DNA of 64,000 bases, taken from CAWBRT01 sp963696525 (GTDB lineage Bacteria > Acidobacteriota > Terriglobia > Terriglobales > Acidobacteriaceae). Positions within the stretch are counted from its first letter, which is position 1, and each line of letters starts with the position of its first letter. The notes beneath the pieces are model-generated. The model was not told the origin of the DNA. It saw only the letters and a program-made list of their open reading frames with translations, and searched no databases. This document shows positions 28,852 through 38,719 of the stretch, piece by piece. The stretch spans positions 496,001-560,000 of the forward strand of contig CAVOKO010000012.1 of NCBI GenBank assembly GCA_963696525.1, written 5' to 3'. A program made the position numbers and the translations under genes.

Positions 28852-31005
28852 ATGAAGATTTTTACGAAGATCCCTCTTTTTGCTCTGCTCCTAATCTCGT
28901 CGATCTGGACCCTGGCTCAACAGAACAGTCAACCTGGGGTAATGAATCCGCCGCCGCTGCCCGGAACTGATAGCCCGCAGAACAGCGTTGCCGCTCCCGC
29001 CGTGACCTCCGCCCAAAGCGCGACGAAAAGCGATGCCGAGCCGCAAAAGCGGAAAGCCGATCGCGCGCAATCTTACTATCACTACTCCCTGGCGCACATC
29101 TACGAAGAGATGATGGCCATTACGGGGCGCGCCGATTACGCCAGCAAAGCGATCGATGAGTACCGGCAAGCGGTGGACAACGATCCCAACTCGGAGTACC
29201 TGAATGCCGGGTTGGCCGAGCTCTACCTCAAGACCGGCCGGATTCGCGATGCCGTCACCGAGGCGCAGGACATCATCAAGCAGAATCCAGGCAATTTGGA
29301 AGCGCGCCGTCTGCTGGGCCGTATTTATTTGCGCTCGCTAGGCGACATGAAGACGGGCGCCCAATCAGAGAACATGCTTCAACTCGCGATCGAACAGTAC
29401 CAGGAAATCATCAAGCGCGATCCCAAGAGTCTGGAAGATCACCTGCTACTAGGGCGTCTTTATCGCCTGAACAATGATACGGTGAACTCCGAAAAGGAGT
29501 TTCTCACCGCGGTCCAGCTCCAGCCAGATTCCGAGGAAGCGGTTTCCACGCTCTCGTATCTCTATAACGAAGAGGGTGATTACAATCGAGCTCTCAATAT
29601 ACTGCTGAGCATTCCCGAGAACAGCCGCAGCTCGAAGCTCTATGCGGCACTCGGCTACACCTATGAGCAGAAAAAAGATTACAAGAGCGCCATTCAGGCC
29701 TACTCGAAGGCCGTCAATACGGATCACGATAACCTGGACGCCGTGCGCGGGCTGGCGCAGAACCTGCTGAATGACAATCAGCCCGATGCCGCGCTCGACC
29801 AGTACAAGCAGATTACCGAAGCCGATCCCCAGGACGCGCAGAGTTACATGCGCATGGCCGAGATCTACCGCCGCGACGGCAAGTTCGATCAGGCACTGGC
29901 GGTGCTGAAAAAGGCACAGGCGATTGTCGAGGATTCTTTCGAAGTTCCCTACAGTATCGCCGTCGTTTACGAAAACGTGGGCCGTTATGACGAAGCAGCG
30001 CAGACCTTGCAAGACTTGTTGAAGCGTACCGAAAAGGCTGATGGCACCTACTCCGTTTCGGAACGGAACAACCGGTCCATCTTCCTGGAGAGATTGGGCT
30101 CGGTTTATCGTGACCAGAGCAAGACGCAACTGGCGGTGGAAACATTCCGCAAGATGGTCGCGCTTGGCGATGACAGCGCCTCGCGAGGCTATCAGCAGCT
30201 CATTGAGACCTATCGCGACGCCAAGCAGTGGAACCAGGCGACCGCCGTGGCCGGCGAAGCCGTCAAGAAGCTGCCCAATGATCGCGGGCTGAAGCTCATT
30301 TACGCCGGCCAGCAGGCCGATACGGGACAGGCTGAGGTGGCAATTTCGAGCGTAAAAGCCATGCTCAAGGGCGCCCCCGAGGATCGTGAGGTTTGGACCG
30401 CTCTGGCCCAAATGTACAGCCGTCTGCGGCGCTGGAAAGATGCCCAGGAGGCAATCGGCAAGGCTGAACAATTGTCGACCAAGCCCGAAGATAAGGACTA
30501 TACGTCCTTTATCGCCGGTTCGATCTATGAGCGTCAAAAACATTACGATCAGGCCGAAGAGGCCTTTCGCAAGGTCATTAATGGCGATCCACGCAATGCC
30601 GTCGCCTTGAATTATCTCGGATATATGTTGGCCGATCGCGGTACGCGGCTGGAGGAAGCGCTCGGCTACATTCGGCGCGCCATCACCTTCGATCCGCAGA
30701 ATGGCGCCTATCTCGATTCACTCGGCTGGGTTTACTTCAAGATGGGCAACTATGAACTCGCCGAAGAAAATCTCCGAAAGGCAAGCGAGCGGCTCAACAA
30801 CGACCCTACGGTTCACGATCACCTGGCCGACCTCTTTCAGAAGACTGGTCGCCTGAAGCAAGCGGTCGCGCACTGGGAACGCGCCGTGACGGAATGGAAC
30901 AAGACCATCCCGGCAGAGATCGACGCGGCTGACTTGGCGAAAGTCCAGAAGAAACTGGAAAGCGCCAAGATCCGCCTGGCGCAGCAGAAAGAATCGAAAG
31001 AGTAA
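28852..31005 (+). CDS. Secreted TPR-repeat protein
   Basis: The protein (717 residues from ATG 28852) has a signal peptide (KIPLFALLLISSIWTLAQ), a Pro-rich linker, then about 14 tetratricopeptide units. Examples are AIDEYRQAVDNDPNSEYLNA, ALGYTYEQKKDYKSAIQAYS and YLDSLGWVYFKMGNYELAEE. The LDSLGW unit is typical of the long TPR proteins of acidobacteria and myxobacteria. It should sit in the periplasm as a scaffold. A longer frame from 28744 adds residues before the signal peptide and is rejected. It stands alone with its own terminator. Confidence 0.8.
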   Translation: MKIFTKIPLFALLLISSIWTLAQQNSQPGVMNPPPLPGTDSPQNSVAAPAVTSAQSATKSDAEPQKRKADRAQSYYHYSLAHIYEEMMAITGRADYASKAIDEYRQAVDNDPNSEYLNAGLAELYLKTGRIRDAVTEAQDIIKQNPGNLEARRLLGRIYLRSLGDMKTGAQSENMLQLAIEQYQEIIKRDPKSLEDHLLLGRLYRLNNDTVNSEKEFLTAVQLQPDSEEAVSTLSYLYNEEGDYNRALNILLSIPENSRSSKLYAALGYTYEQKKDYKSAIQAYSKAVNTDHDNLDAVRGLAQNLLNDNQPDAALDQYKQITEADPQDAQSYMRMAEIYRRDGKFDQALAVLKKAQAIVEDSFEVPYSIAVVYENVGRYDEAAQTLQDLLKRTEKADGTYSVSERNNRSIFLERLGSVYRDQSKTQLAVETFRKMVALGDDSASRGYQQLIETYRDAKQWNQATAVAGEAVKKLPNDRGLKLIYAGQQADTGQAEVAISSVKAMLKGAPEDREVWTALAQMYSRLRRWKDAQEAIGKAEQLSTKPEDKDYTSFIAGSIYERQKHYDQAEEAFRKVINGDPRNAVALNYLGYMLADRGTRLEEALGYIRRAITFDPQNGAYLDSLGWVYFKMGNYELAEENLRKASERLNNDPTVHDHLADLFQKTGRLKQAVAHWERAVTEWNKTIPAEIDAADLAKVQKKLESAKIRLAQQKESKE

Positions 31006-31031
31006 GCGCGTAGCTGGACACTACCTTGTCG

Positions 31032-31063
31032 AAGGTATCGCTGCGGCGGTGCCTTTCGTTTTT
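31032..31063 (+). terminator. Rho-independent terminator after the TPR gene
   Basis: AAGGTATCGC 31032-31041 pairs over ten positions (two G-T wobbles) with 31046-31055 around a four-base loop, followed by TCGTTTTT. Confidence 0.7.
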
Positions 31064-31203
31064 CCAGAATCGATGTTTTCCAGAATCGATGATCGAGGAT
31101 CGATGGCCGATCCTGGCTCCGGCCATCGCTGCTCGGGCAAGCGCCGCGGGACCCTGAAACCTTGTTCCTTGAAACCTGTCAACATTGAAACTAGACTTTA
31201 GCT

Positions 31204-32316
31204 ATGCTCGCCGAATATGCCGTCCGGGCTGAGAACTCTCGCGGACGACGCCACCCCGAGCCCGAGCATCCCTATCGCACCGCGTTCCAGCGCGATCGCG
31301 ACCGCGTCATTCACGCCCGCGCCTTTCGCCGGCTTGAGGATAAGACTCAGGTTTTCACTCATCGCATCTCCGACCACTTTCGCACCCGTCTGACGCATAC
31401 TATCGAGGTTGCGCAAATCTCGCGCACCATCGCATCGCGTCTCAACTTGAATGCCGATTTGGTCGAGGCTCTCGCGCTGGTGCATGACATCGGGCACCCG
31501 CCCTTCGGACACGCCGGCGAAATTGCGCTGGACTCGGTTATGCGGCGCCATGGCGTGCGCTTCGACCACAATCTGCACGCCCTGCGCATCGTCGAGAGCT
31601 TTGAGAAACGCTATATAGATTTCGCGGGCTTGAATCTCACCTTCGAGGTCCGCGAAGGCATCATCAAGCATTCGCGGGACTACGATGCCAACGAGTATCC
31701 GGAGTTGGCCGAATACCTGCTCAACTTGCGCCCGCCGCTGGAAGCACAATTGATCGATCTTGCCGATGAGATTGCCTACAACACGGCAGACCTTGACGAT
31801 GGCTTCGAGGCCAGGCTTCTGCGCATCGAGGAAATTCTCGAGCGCGTGCGTATCTTCGAGCGCTTTTATCGGGAATTAGACAAGCAGCATCCCCAAGCCT
31901 CTATCAAACTCAAGTTCAACGAAGCGCTCAAGCGTATGCTGGATCGCTTTGTGACCGGCCTGATTGAAACCATAGCCGAACGCGTGCGCCAGGCTGGAAT
32001 CCACACCCTCGAAGAGGTTCGGAATTGGCCTGAGAGGCTCGTGGTTTTCAGCCCGGAAGTTGACTGCGAGCGCCGCGAAGCAAAAGAGTTCCTGTACGAA
32101 AGGCTCTACAACAACCCCACTCTCAAGCCGCAAAAAGCCGACGCGGAGCAGATCGTAACCGAACTGTTCGATCATTGGCTATCCCATCCGGACAAACTAC
32201 CCCAGAGTTACCAGGGAATGGCCGGAACCTCATCGCTTCCGCGCACGATCTGCGACTATATCGCCGGCATGACCGACGGGTTCATCCTCCAGCAGCACCA
32301 CCGGCTGATCGGCTGA
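31204..32316 (+). CDS. dgt: dGTP triphosphohydrolase-like HD protein
   Basis: The 370-residue protein has the N-terminal Dgt signature (HPYRTAFQRDRDRVIHARAF RRLEDKTQV in two runs) and the metal-binding HD set H65 (LTHTIEV), H94-D95 (LVHDIGHPPFGH), with the later Asp in LADEIAYNTADLDD. Dgt enzymes split dNTPs to deoxynucleoside and tripolyphosphate, holding down dGTP pools or restricting phage. The length matches the short type-2 subfamily, in which activity may depend on an allosteric dNTP. It is a single gene. Confidence 0.9.
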   Translation: MLAEYAVRAENSRGRRHPEPEHPYRTAFQRDRDRVIHARAFRRLEDKTQVFTHRISDHFRTRLTHTIEVAQISRTIASRLNLNADLVEALALVHDIGHPPFGHAGEIALDSVMRRHGVRFDHNLHALRIVESFEKRYIDFAGLNLTFEVREGIIKHSRDYDANEYPELAEYLLNLRPPLEAQLIDLADEIAYNTADLDDGFEARLLRIEEILERVRIFERFYRELDKQHPQASIKLKFNEALKRMLDRFVTGLIETIAERVRQAGIHTLEEVRNWPERLVVFSPEVDCERREAKEFLYERLYNNPTLKPQKADAEQIVTELFDHWLSHPDKLPQSYQGMAGTSSLPRTICDYIAGMTDGFILQQHHRLIG

Positions 32317-32588
32317 GAACTGCTCTTTCTTCCCGGACCTTGACGAATTTACCCGGTCCAATCGCAGATGCCCTCGAGGCCGAAACTCGGACTCTGTCCA
32401 ACACCTTGTTTTTTAATAGCTTACCGCGCCCATCCCGAGCGGCGGTTTGGCAATCGAACTGTATAAGTACGGGGGAGAGCGCCAGGACCGTACGTTTGTC
32501 TGCCGTGCGGGTTGTCGAACCGAGCGGCAGCAACGATATCGAACAGCTGTCTTGGCTGTCGGCGCTCCACCGAACGGAGGAATCTGGA

Positions 32589-33512
32589 ATGAAGAACCGC
32601 TTTTTTATCGCGCTACCGATAGCTGTCAGCCTGATGGTTCCGGCGGCGATGGCGCAGCCGACGGACGACTGTACCGGGAAACAGGACAACGGCAATCAGT
32701 TCTGCCTGCAAGTTGTCGCCGACCGGGCGGCTCAGGCCGAACCAGCGAGCGCGGTCCCGCAGTCCTCGAGCAGTCAATCCACCCAAGCTAGCCAGCCCGG
32801 CGATGACTTGGGCCCGCATCAGCCGCTTCAACCGGAGACGCGGCAGGGATTCTGGGGACACCTGAATCCGTTCGCGCGCAAAAAATACGTGCAGAACCAG
32901 CTCTCGCCCATTCGCAACCGGGTCAACGAGCTGGATGAGCTGACGGCCAAGAATTCGACCATGCTAAAGGATGTCGACGCCCGCGCCACCGAGGGCATAC
33001 GGCAGGCCAGCGCCAAGGCTAACCAAGCCGATCAGCACGCCCTGGATGCGGGTAATCGCGCCCAGCAGGCGAATATGACGGCCCAGCAGGCCAGCACACG
33101 TCTGCAGACAGTGGAGCAGGTGGTCGGCAACCTCGACCAATACTCGGCTACCAATCAACTCGAACTGCGTTTCCGTCCCGGCCAACTTGCACTTAGCCAG
33201 CGCGACAAAGATGCGCTTGACCAAGTTGCCACCGAATTGCAGACCCAGAGAGGCTTCATCGTAGAGATTCAGGCTTTCTCTCCGGGCCGTGGCGAAGCTG
33301 CGGTTCAGAACTCGCAGAAGATGGCCGACTCCGTGGTGCGTTACCTGGTGTTGAACCATAATGTTCCGGTTTACCGGATTTACCAGCTTGGCATGGGCAA
33401 CGCTCCCGTGCAGAGCACGGATGCCGCGACGCCAAAAACCCGCGGGAATGCAAGCTGTGTCGAGGTGACGGTGCTGACCAACGGCGTCGATCAACTCGCC
33501 CAGGCCGAGTAG
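32589..33512 (+). CDS. OmpA-like periplasmic/outer-membrane protein with coiled coil
   Basis: GGAGGA precedes this ATG by about 7 bases. The 307-residue protein has a signal peptide (FFIALPIAVSLMVPAAMAQ), a Gln/Ser-rich linker, then an Ala/Gln coiled coil (about residues 115-185, many AQQA and ANQAD units). A C-terminal domain resembling OmpA/MotB follows (LELRFRPGQLALSQRDKDAL, IVEIQAFSPGRGEAAVQN). The peptidoglycan-binding Asp/Arg pair of OmpA is only partly conserved. It may tether the outer membrane to the wall. Its own terminator follows. Confidence 0.7.
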   Translation: MKNRFFIALPIAVSLMVPAAMAQPTDDCTGKQDNGNQFCLQVVADRAAQAEPASAVPQSSSSQSTQASQPGDDLGPHQPLQPETRQGFWGHLNPFARKKYVQNQLSPIRNRVNELDELTAKNSTMLKDVDARATEGIRQASAKANQADQHALDAGNRAQQANMTAQQASTRLQTVEQVVGNLDQYSATNQLELRFRPGQLALSQRDKDALDQVATELQTQRGFIVEIQAFSPGRGEAAVQNSQKMADSVVRYLVLNHNVPVYRIYQLGMGNAPVQSTDAATPKTRGNASCVEVTVLTNGVDQLAQAE

Positions 33513-33557
33513 GGTATCGTTCGTCGAAAATCTAGCCATTCCCAGCTCGCCAATACC

Positions 33558-33585
33558 AAGCCTCTCGCTATGCGGGAGGCTTTTT
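33558..33585 (+). terminator. Rho-independent terminator after the OmpA-like gene
   Basis: AAGCCTCTCGC 33558-33568 pairs with GCGGGAGGCTT 33572-33582 (one wobble, TAT loop) and runs into TTTCTGTTT. Confidence 0.8.
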
Positions 33586-33659
33586 CTGTTTCCGGATCGC
33601 CATGGTTGAGAGAAAATGAGTAGGTAGTCCCGCTGCGGCATCCGCCCGCGCACTGTAAT

Positions 33660-34197
33660 GTGCTGATCCACTACACCAATTTCGTTTCGCCGGTCGGCCC
33701 CTTGCTAGTTGCGGCAAGCCCCAAGGGCCTCGTACTGCCTCGAGTTCTCAGGTCACCGCAGGCGACGTCCTGGTATGCCGGAGAGCCCGCTTCCCGTCCC
33801 CGCAAATGGTCCATCGAATGCGGTGGAATCGACTGAAAAGCTATGGCCTTATCTTGATCAACTGCGGCAATATTTCGCCGGAGAGCGGCGTGAATTCACG
33901 CTTCCGCTCGATCTTCACGGGACGGAATTCCAGCTGCGATGCTGGCACGCCCTGCTGGAGATTGGCTATGGCGAGATCCGCACTTATGCGCAGCTTGCCC
34001 GCGCTGTAGGCTCGCCAAAAGGATTTCGCGCGGTTGGTGCGGCCAACGGCGCCAATCCGGTGTCGATTATCGTCCCTTGCCATCGAGTAATCGCCTCTGA
34101 CGGCACCCTTGGCGGCTATGGCGGCGGACTGGAAGTGAAGGAGAAGCTGCTCCGCCTCGAGGGCGGTTGGCCTATCGGCACCGGCCAATTGGGCTGA
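33660..34197 (+). CDS. ogt: Methylated-DNA--protein-cysteine methyltransferase (Ogt/MGMT), frame broken once
   Basis: The enzyme repairs O6-alkylguanine by moving the alkyl group onto its own cysteine. The active-site segment IIVPCHRVIASDGTLGGYGG and the helix-turn-helix RTYAQLARAVGSPKGFRAVG are intact. The family N-terminus (VLIHYTNFVSPVGPLLVAAS, from GTG 33660) is in another frame, and the frames join near 33730 (SPKGL to YCLEFSGH). The spliced length of ~178 residues is normal. A start at 33709 in the downstream frame would lose the first beta-strand and is unlikely. It is probably a one-base sequence error. Confidence 0.8.
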
Positions 34198-34424
34198 AAC
34201 GATTCGTCACATTTCGCTGCGATTCAATTACGTCCTGAGTGGGAATTCACACTGTGCCTCGGGTGTTTTCCCGCTAAAGGCGGGCCGGTGTCGACCCCTC
34301 AGCGCCATCCGCCGGCAGTTTATGTTGTTCTAAAGAAACCCCAAAAAGAATCGCCGTCCAGGAATTCTGATTTTGGCAAATCAGATGCCCTATTAATTCG
34401 TGAACGTCTCAAGGGGAGGGACCC

Positions 34425-35729
34425 GTGGACCCGGCTCTGGTGATCATCGGCGTCAGTTTTCGAAGCGCACCAGTAGCGGTTCGTGAGGGATTCTGGATCG
34501 ACGAATCCGGTTACGCCGAGGCGCTCGCTGGATTGCTCCGTTGCCAAGCAGTCGACGAGGTTGCGGTGCTATCAACCTGCAATCGTACCGAGTTTGTGGT
34601 GTGGACGCCGGATGCCTCCCAGGCCGCCAACTCGGTTCTGCGGTATCTGACTCGCGAGTACAATCTCCGCTTGGCCGATTGGTCGAAGTTCCATCGGCAC
34701 GTCGATGATGCAGCCATGACCCACCTGCTGAGGCTGGCCTCGGGGCTGGACTCTCTGGTGTTCGGCGAGGCTGACATTACGGCAAGATTCGAGTTCGCCT
34801 ACAGAGCTGGTGTACAGGCGCGATCCATAGGCCGCTGCCTGGAGGCGATTCTGCTGAAGGCACTCGCGGTTGCACGCCGCGTGCGAACCGAAACCGAGAT
34901 CGTCTCGAACCTCTCGCTTAATTCGTTGGCGCCTGTCGAACTTGCTCGCCAGCTTTTTGGTGATTTCGAAAAACGCGGTCTAGTCATTTTCGGCAGCGGC
35001 AAAAAGAGTCAGAGGATCGCAGAACTTTTCCGTAACGCCGGCATGGCCCAGGTCGAAGTCGTTCCGCCAAATCGGGGGCAGGGAACGCTTAAAGTCGCTC
35101 TGAACTCAGCCGATTTACTGCTTACGTGCCTGCCTGACGCCAGTTTTGCGCTGCAACGAAACCATGTGGCCGAGTTCACCCGCGATCGAGAGCGCCAGTT
35201 GATCATTATTGATACCGCGGTGCCACGGAACGTCGATCCGGCGGTGTGCGAGTTGCCGGGAGTGGCGCTGCAAAACATCGACCAATTAAACGAATTCGTT
35301 TTACGCAACGCCAAACAACAGCACAATCTGGTGGTTCAGGCGGAAAAAATCTTGCGCCGTGAGGCCGCCGGATTCCTCGGACAAGTGGCCAGCGAGCGGG
35401 TAAATCCCATGGTCGCGGATTTTCGCTCACGGCTGTGGCGGGTTTGCAGTGAAGAGCTGGAGCGCCTGAACGAAGACTATGGCCCGTTTACCGAAGAGCA
35501 GCACGAAATCCTGAACACCTTGGCTGAACACGTGATGCAGCGCATCGCGAGTTCGCTGGCCCGGACCTTGGCCGACCCGCCCAACGCCTCGGAGCAGGAA
35601 ACGCTGGCGAATCTCTTACAAGGACTTTTCCAGGTGGAAGCCGCCGTGGTCACGCCGGCGGCTACGGCTGGACAAGGCCCTGAGCAAGAGCACAGCGCTC
35701 CGTGTGCCGCGTCCGGAGAACAAAATTAG
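34425..35729 (+). CDS. hemA: Divergent glutamyl-tRNA reductase paralogue (HemA family)
   Basis: AGGGGAGGG precedes the GTG start. HemA reduces glutamyl-tRNA to glutamate-1-semialdehyde, the entry to tetrapyrrole synthesis. The 434-residue protein keeps the nucleophile C52 (LSTCNRTEF), LASGLDSLVFGE, VARRVRTET and IIDTAVPRNVDP. Other signatures are altered: the usual N-H-K-T-A-P reads SFRSAP, G-E-P-Q-I reads GEADI, and the NADPH loop reads GSGKKSQRIAELF at 190. The N-R-T strand expected after that loop is missing and the cofactor domain is short. It may be a second, specialised copy; a normal hemA could lie elsewhere. The nearby cytochrome maturation genes suggest it supplies or senses haem for the cytochrome locus. 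Confidence 0.8.
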   Translation: MDPALVIIGVSFRSAPVAVREGFWIDESGYAEALAGLLRCQAVDEVAVLSTCNRTEFVVWTPDASQAANSVLRYLTREYNLRLADWSKFHRHVDDAAMTHLLRLASGLDSLVFGEADITARFEFAYRAGVQARSIGRCLEAILLKALAVARRVRTETEIVSNLSLNSLAPVELARQLFGDFEKRGLVIFGSGKKSQRIAELFRNAGMAQVEVVPPNRGQGTLKVALNSADLLLTCLPDASFALQRNHVAEFTRDRERQLIIIDTAVPRNVDPAVCELPGVALQNIDQLNEFVLRNAKQQHNLVVQAEKILRREAAGFLGQVASERVNPMVADFRSRLWRVCSEELERLNEDYGPFTEEQHEILNTLAEHVMQRIASSLARTLADPPNASEQETLANLLQGLFQVEAAVVTPAATAGQGPEQEHSAPCAASGEQN

Positions 35730-35862
35730 CTCAGGAGTGGATTTCGGCAAGCCCTTCGCCGCCGCCGTGCGGGGCGTGGAAAAAAGGTTTTAAAGTCTCT
35801 GCGACTTGGGGTTAACGGCGACTCGACGCCAGTAATAGTTGAGCGTCGTTAGCACCCTTCAT

Positions 35863-35897
35863 CCGGACAGGGTTGCGCAGATCCTGTCCGGTTTTTT
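35863..35897 (+). terminator. Rho-independent terminator after hemA
   Basis: CCGGACAGG 35863-35871 pairs perfectly with CCTGTCCGG 35883-35891, followed by six T. It closes the hemA transcript about 130 bases after the stop. Confidence 0.85.
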
Positions 35898-35976
35898 CTT
35901 CCCCAAACCAGAGCGGTTTCAGAATAAACGTACCCTGAAGCTATCAACGCCGGGCTAAGTCGCCGTTCAAGCAGAT

Positions 35977-37431
35977 TCAGGCTTGCGCGGCCTCTTCTTC
36001 GTCGACATGCATGAGGCCAAACTTTTTCAGCTTATAGCGAAGCGCATCGCGGCTGATGTCCAGCAGGCGAGCCGCCTGCGTCTGATTGCCGTTGGCTTGT
36101 TGTAGTGCCATCTCGACCAGCGCCCGTTCCACCTGTTCGAGCGATGTTCCACCTTGAGGGATAGACAGTTTGGGCAAACTTCGCCCGCCGGGCGATGTGA
36201 CGGCGTCGCCGGTTGCCGCCGAACTTGCTTCGAACGCCGTCTGTCCCGGCGTGTGCCGGCCGACCGCGAAGGGAAGATAGTCGGGGCGCAAAAGATTCTC
36301 TTCTTCCAGGATCATGGCGCGCTCGATTGCATTCTTGAGCTCGCGGACATTGCCCGGCCATTCGTGCTTGAGCAATAGCTTGCGCATCTCGTCCGTAATC
36401 CCTTGAACGGTCTTCTTGAACTTCTTGTTGTAGCGTCCGACAAAATAGTCAACCAACGGCAGGATGTCTTCCTTGCGCTCGCGCAGAGGCGGCAGGAAGA
36501 CCGAGATGATAGCCAGCCGGTAGTAGAGATCCTGGCGGAAACCACCCTCGCGCACCGCGCGCTCCAGGTCGCGATTGGAGGCGGCGATCACGCGGACGTC
36601 GACCTGCATGTCGCGAACTCCGCCCACGCGCCGGATCACCTGGTCCTCGAGCACCCGCAACAGCTTGGCCTGCAGCAGAGGCGACAATTCACCGATTTCG
36701 TCCAGAAACAGGGTTCCACCGTCGGCCATTTCGAACAGGCCCTTCTTCATTGCCTTGGCGTCGGTAAACGCCCCGCGCTCGTGCCCGAACAGTTCGGCCT
36801 CCATCAGCGTCTCCGGAATCGCGGAGCAGTTGATAGCGACGAAAGACTTGTCCTGCCGCCGGCTTTGGTAGTGGATAGCCTTCGCAATCAGGTCTTTACC
36901 GGTACCGCTTTCGCCCTGGATGAGTATCGTGGTAGCTTCGCTGCCGGCAATCTTGCGGACGAAGCTCATTAGCTCGATCATGCGCGAAGAGACGCCAATC
37001 ACATCGTGATAGCCTGTCCGGCGGCGCACTTCACCGCGTAGCGACTCGACCTCCGTGCGCAGCCGGGTAGTTTCCAGGGCATTTTTCACGGTCACTGCAA
37101 GTTCTTCGAAATCAAGTGGCTTGCCGATGAAGTCATAGGCGCCCAGTTTGAGCGCCAGCTTGACGTCCTCCAGTTGCGGATCGGCCGTGATCATGATGAC
37201 CGCACGTGCATCACCCGATTGCTTCAACTGTTCCAAAAGCTGTAATCCGCTGATGTCGGGCAGGCGTACGTCCAGCAGCACGAGATCGGGAGACTCGTTG
37301 CGCGCAATCTTGAGGGCGGCGGCGCCGGTTTCAGCTTCGAGCGTGTGATATCCCCACTCCTCACACTTTTGGCGTAGAGACCACCTGACGAGTTTCTCGT
37401 CGTCCACAATAAGTACTTTTTCCGTGGGCAT
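35977..37431 (-). CDS. Sigma-54-dependent response regulator (NtrC family)
   Basis: The 484-residue regulator has a receiver domain with D54 (VLLDVRLPD) and the D10/D11 pair. An AAA+ domain follows with Walker A GESGTGKD, GERGAF-type loop and Walker B FLDEIGELSP, and then a Fis-type helix-turn-helix (QTQAARLLDISRDALRYKLK). Loop L1, which touches sigma-54, reads GAFTDA (residues 220-225) in place of GAFTGA. It lies 25 bases downstream of its histidine kinase gene. Sigma-54-like promoters occur in front of the cytochrome genes (46352, 54411 and weaker ones), so it may control that locus. That link is inference from position and motif. Confidence 0.92.
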   Translation of the reverse strand: MPTEKVLIVDDEKLVRWSLRQKCEEWGYHTLEAETGAAALKIARNESPDLVLLDVRLPDISGLQLLEQLKQSGDARAVIMITADPQLEDVKLALKLGAYDFIGKPLDFEELAVTVKNALETTRLRTEVESLRGEVRRRTGYHDVIGVSSRMIELMSFVRKIAGSEATTILIQGESGTGKDLIAKAIHYQSRRQDKSFVAINCSAIPETLMEAELFGHERGAFTDAKAMKKGLFEMADGGTLFLDEIGELSPLLQAKLLRVLEDQVIRRVGGVRDMQVDVRVIAASNRDLERAVREGGFRQDLYYRLAIISVFLPPLRERKEDILPLVDYFVGRYNKKFKKTVQGITDEMRKLLLKHEWPGNVRELKNAIERAMILEEENLLRPDYLPFAVGRHTPGQTAFEASSAATGDAVTSPGGRSLPKLSIPQGGTSLEQVERALVEMALQQANGNQTQAARLLDISRDALRYKLKKFGLMHVDEEEAAQA

Positions 37432-37456
37432 GCGTTCCTAGTTTACAACGGACAGA

Positions 37457-38506
37457 CTACTGCTGGCGCTTGGGCAGGCACACCACAAAGCGACTGCCTT
37501 TGCCGGGCCAGCTCTCTACTTCGATGCGTCCATTATGATCCTCGACGACGCGCTTAGCCAACGGCAGACCGAGTCCGGTTCCGTTTCCCTTGGTCGTGAA
37601 AAACGGACGAAAGATATTCGGCAGCGTTGCAGCGGAAATTCCCCGGCCAGTATCGGTAACGGCTATCCAGACCGAGTCCTCGTCCTGCCCGAACTCGACC
37701 TTTACGCTGCCCTTTTCTTCGCACGCCTGAATGGCGTTCAACAACAGGTTCAGCAACACCTGCTGAATCTGCCCGTGGTCGTATTCGATGGGCGGAAGCG
37801 GTTTGTCCTTGATCAGCTCCAAGGAAATAGATCTTGCCGTGGCCTGCTCGCGCGCAAACAGCAAAGCCTGCTCGGCCGTGGCTACCACGTCGAAACAGCT
37901 AAACACGGGCGCTTTGGGCCGCGCAATCTCCAACAGGTCGGAGACGATGCGATTGATGTGGGCCACCTCTGTACGAACGTCCTTTAGAACTTTTTGCGCC
38001 GGGCTTTCCTTAGGCAGGTCACGGCCAATAATCTCGATCACACCGGCTATGCCGGCCAGCGGATTGCGGATTTCATGGGCTAGCCCGGCGGCCAGCTCAC
38101 CCAGGGTCGCCAGATGCTCGGCCCGCGACATCTGTGTCCGGTGCAGGTGCTGGATCTCTTCGTGGCTCTCGCGAAGCTGACGGACCATGGCATTGAAATC
38201 GCGTCCCAAGTCGCCGATATCGTCATTACGATTCGCAAACTCAACCATGGCGTGCAAGTCGCCGAGACGAACCATGGCAATCTTTTCCTGCAACTCCAGC
38301 ATGGGGCGCCGGAACACGACTGCCATTACCATAAATACAACTGCGCAAATCACCACCGCACCGGCTGTCGCGACCACCAGAATCGGCCGCCGCAGCCCGC
38401 TATCGATCGAGAGCGTTATCAGTACAAAGATCAGCAGCCCGTTGAGCAGCACAAAGGCTACCGGCAGCAGGACGATCACGCTCCAGTTCATCCGGACGCG
38501 GCTCAC
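37457..38506 (-). CDS. Membrane sensor histidine kinase (NtrB/ZraS-like)
   Basis: The 349-residue kinase has two membrane helices (about 9-31 and 42-65) with only a ~10-residue loop between them, then a HAMP linker and a dimerisation helix with H144 (GLAHEIRNPLAG). The catalytic domain carries the N box (LLNLLLNAIQACE), G1 (VTDTGRGI), F (FRPFFTTK) and G2 (GTGLGLPL) boxes. With almost no periplasmic domain it probably senses a membrane or redox state, or a partner protein. It is co-transcribed with the NtrC-type regulator. Confidence 0.92.
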   Translation of the reverse strand: MSRVRMNWSVIVLLPVAFVLLNGLLIFVLITLSIDSGLRRPILVVATAGAVVICAVVFMVMAVVFRRPMLELQEKIAMVRLGDLHAMVEFANRNDDIGDLGRDFNAMVRQLRESHEEIQHLHRTQMSRAEHLATLGELAAGLAHEIRNPLAGIAGVIEIIGRDLPKESPAQKVLKDVRTEVAHINRIVSDLLEIARPKAPVFSCFDVVATAEQALLFAREQATARSISLELIKDKPLPPIEYDHGQIQQVLLNLLLNAIQACEEKGSVKVEFGQDEDSVWIAVTDTGRGISAATLPNIFRPFFTTKGNGTGLGLPLAKRVVEDHNGRIEVESWPGKGSRFVVCLPKRQQ

Positions 38507-38719
38507 GGTCTAGTACGAACCCCCTGAATTTAGAGTTTACTATTTTCCGTCTCTGTGCCAAAAACCTGGATTGAACCGGCGGAGAACAGCCAAGACGGCG
38601 ATGCAGGCTGCGAAAAAACGCGCCGAAGCCCGGGGTCCCCGGCACGCGCCGCAATTTCGCGTGTCGGGATGGAAGAAGCCGGGCCGGCTGGCGCTGCGGT
38701 TGGGGCTGAAACCGAGATC

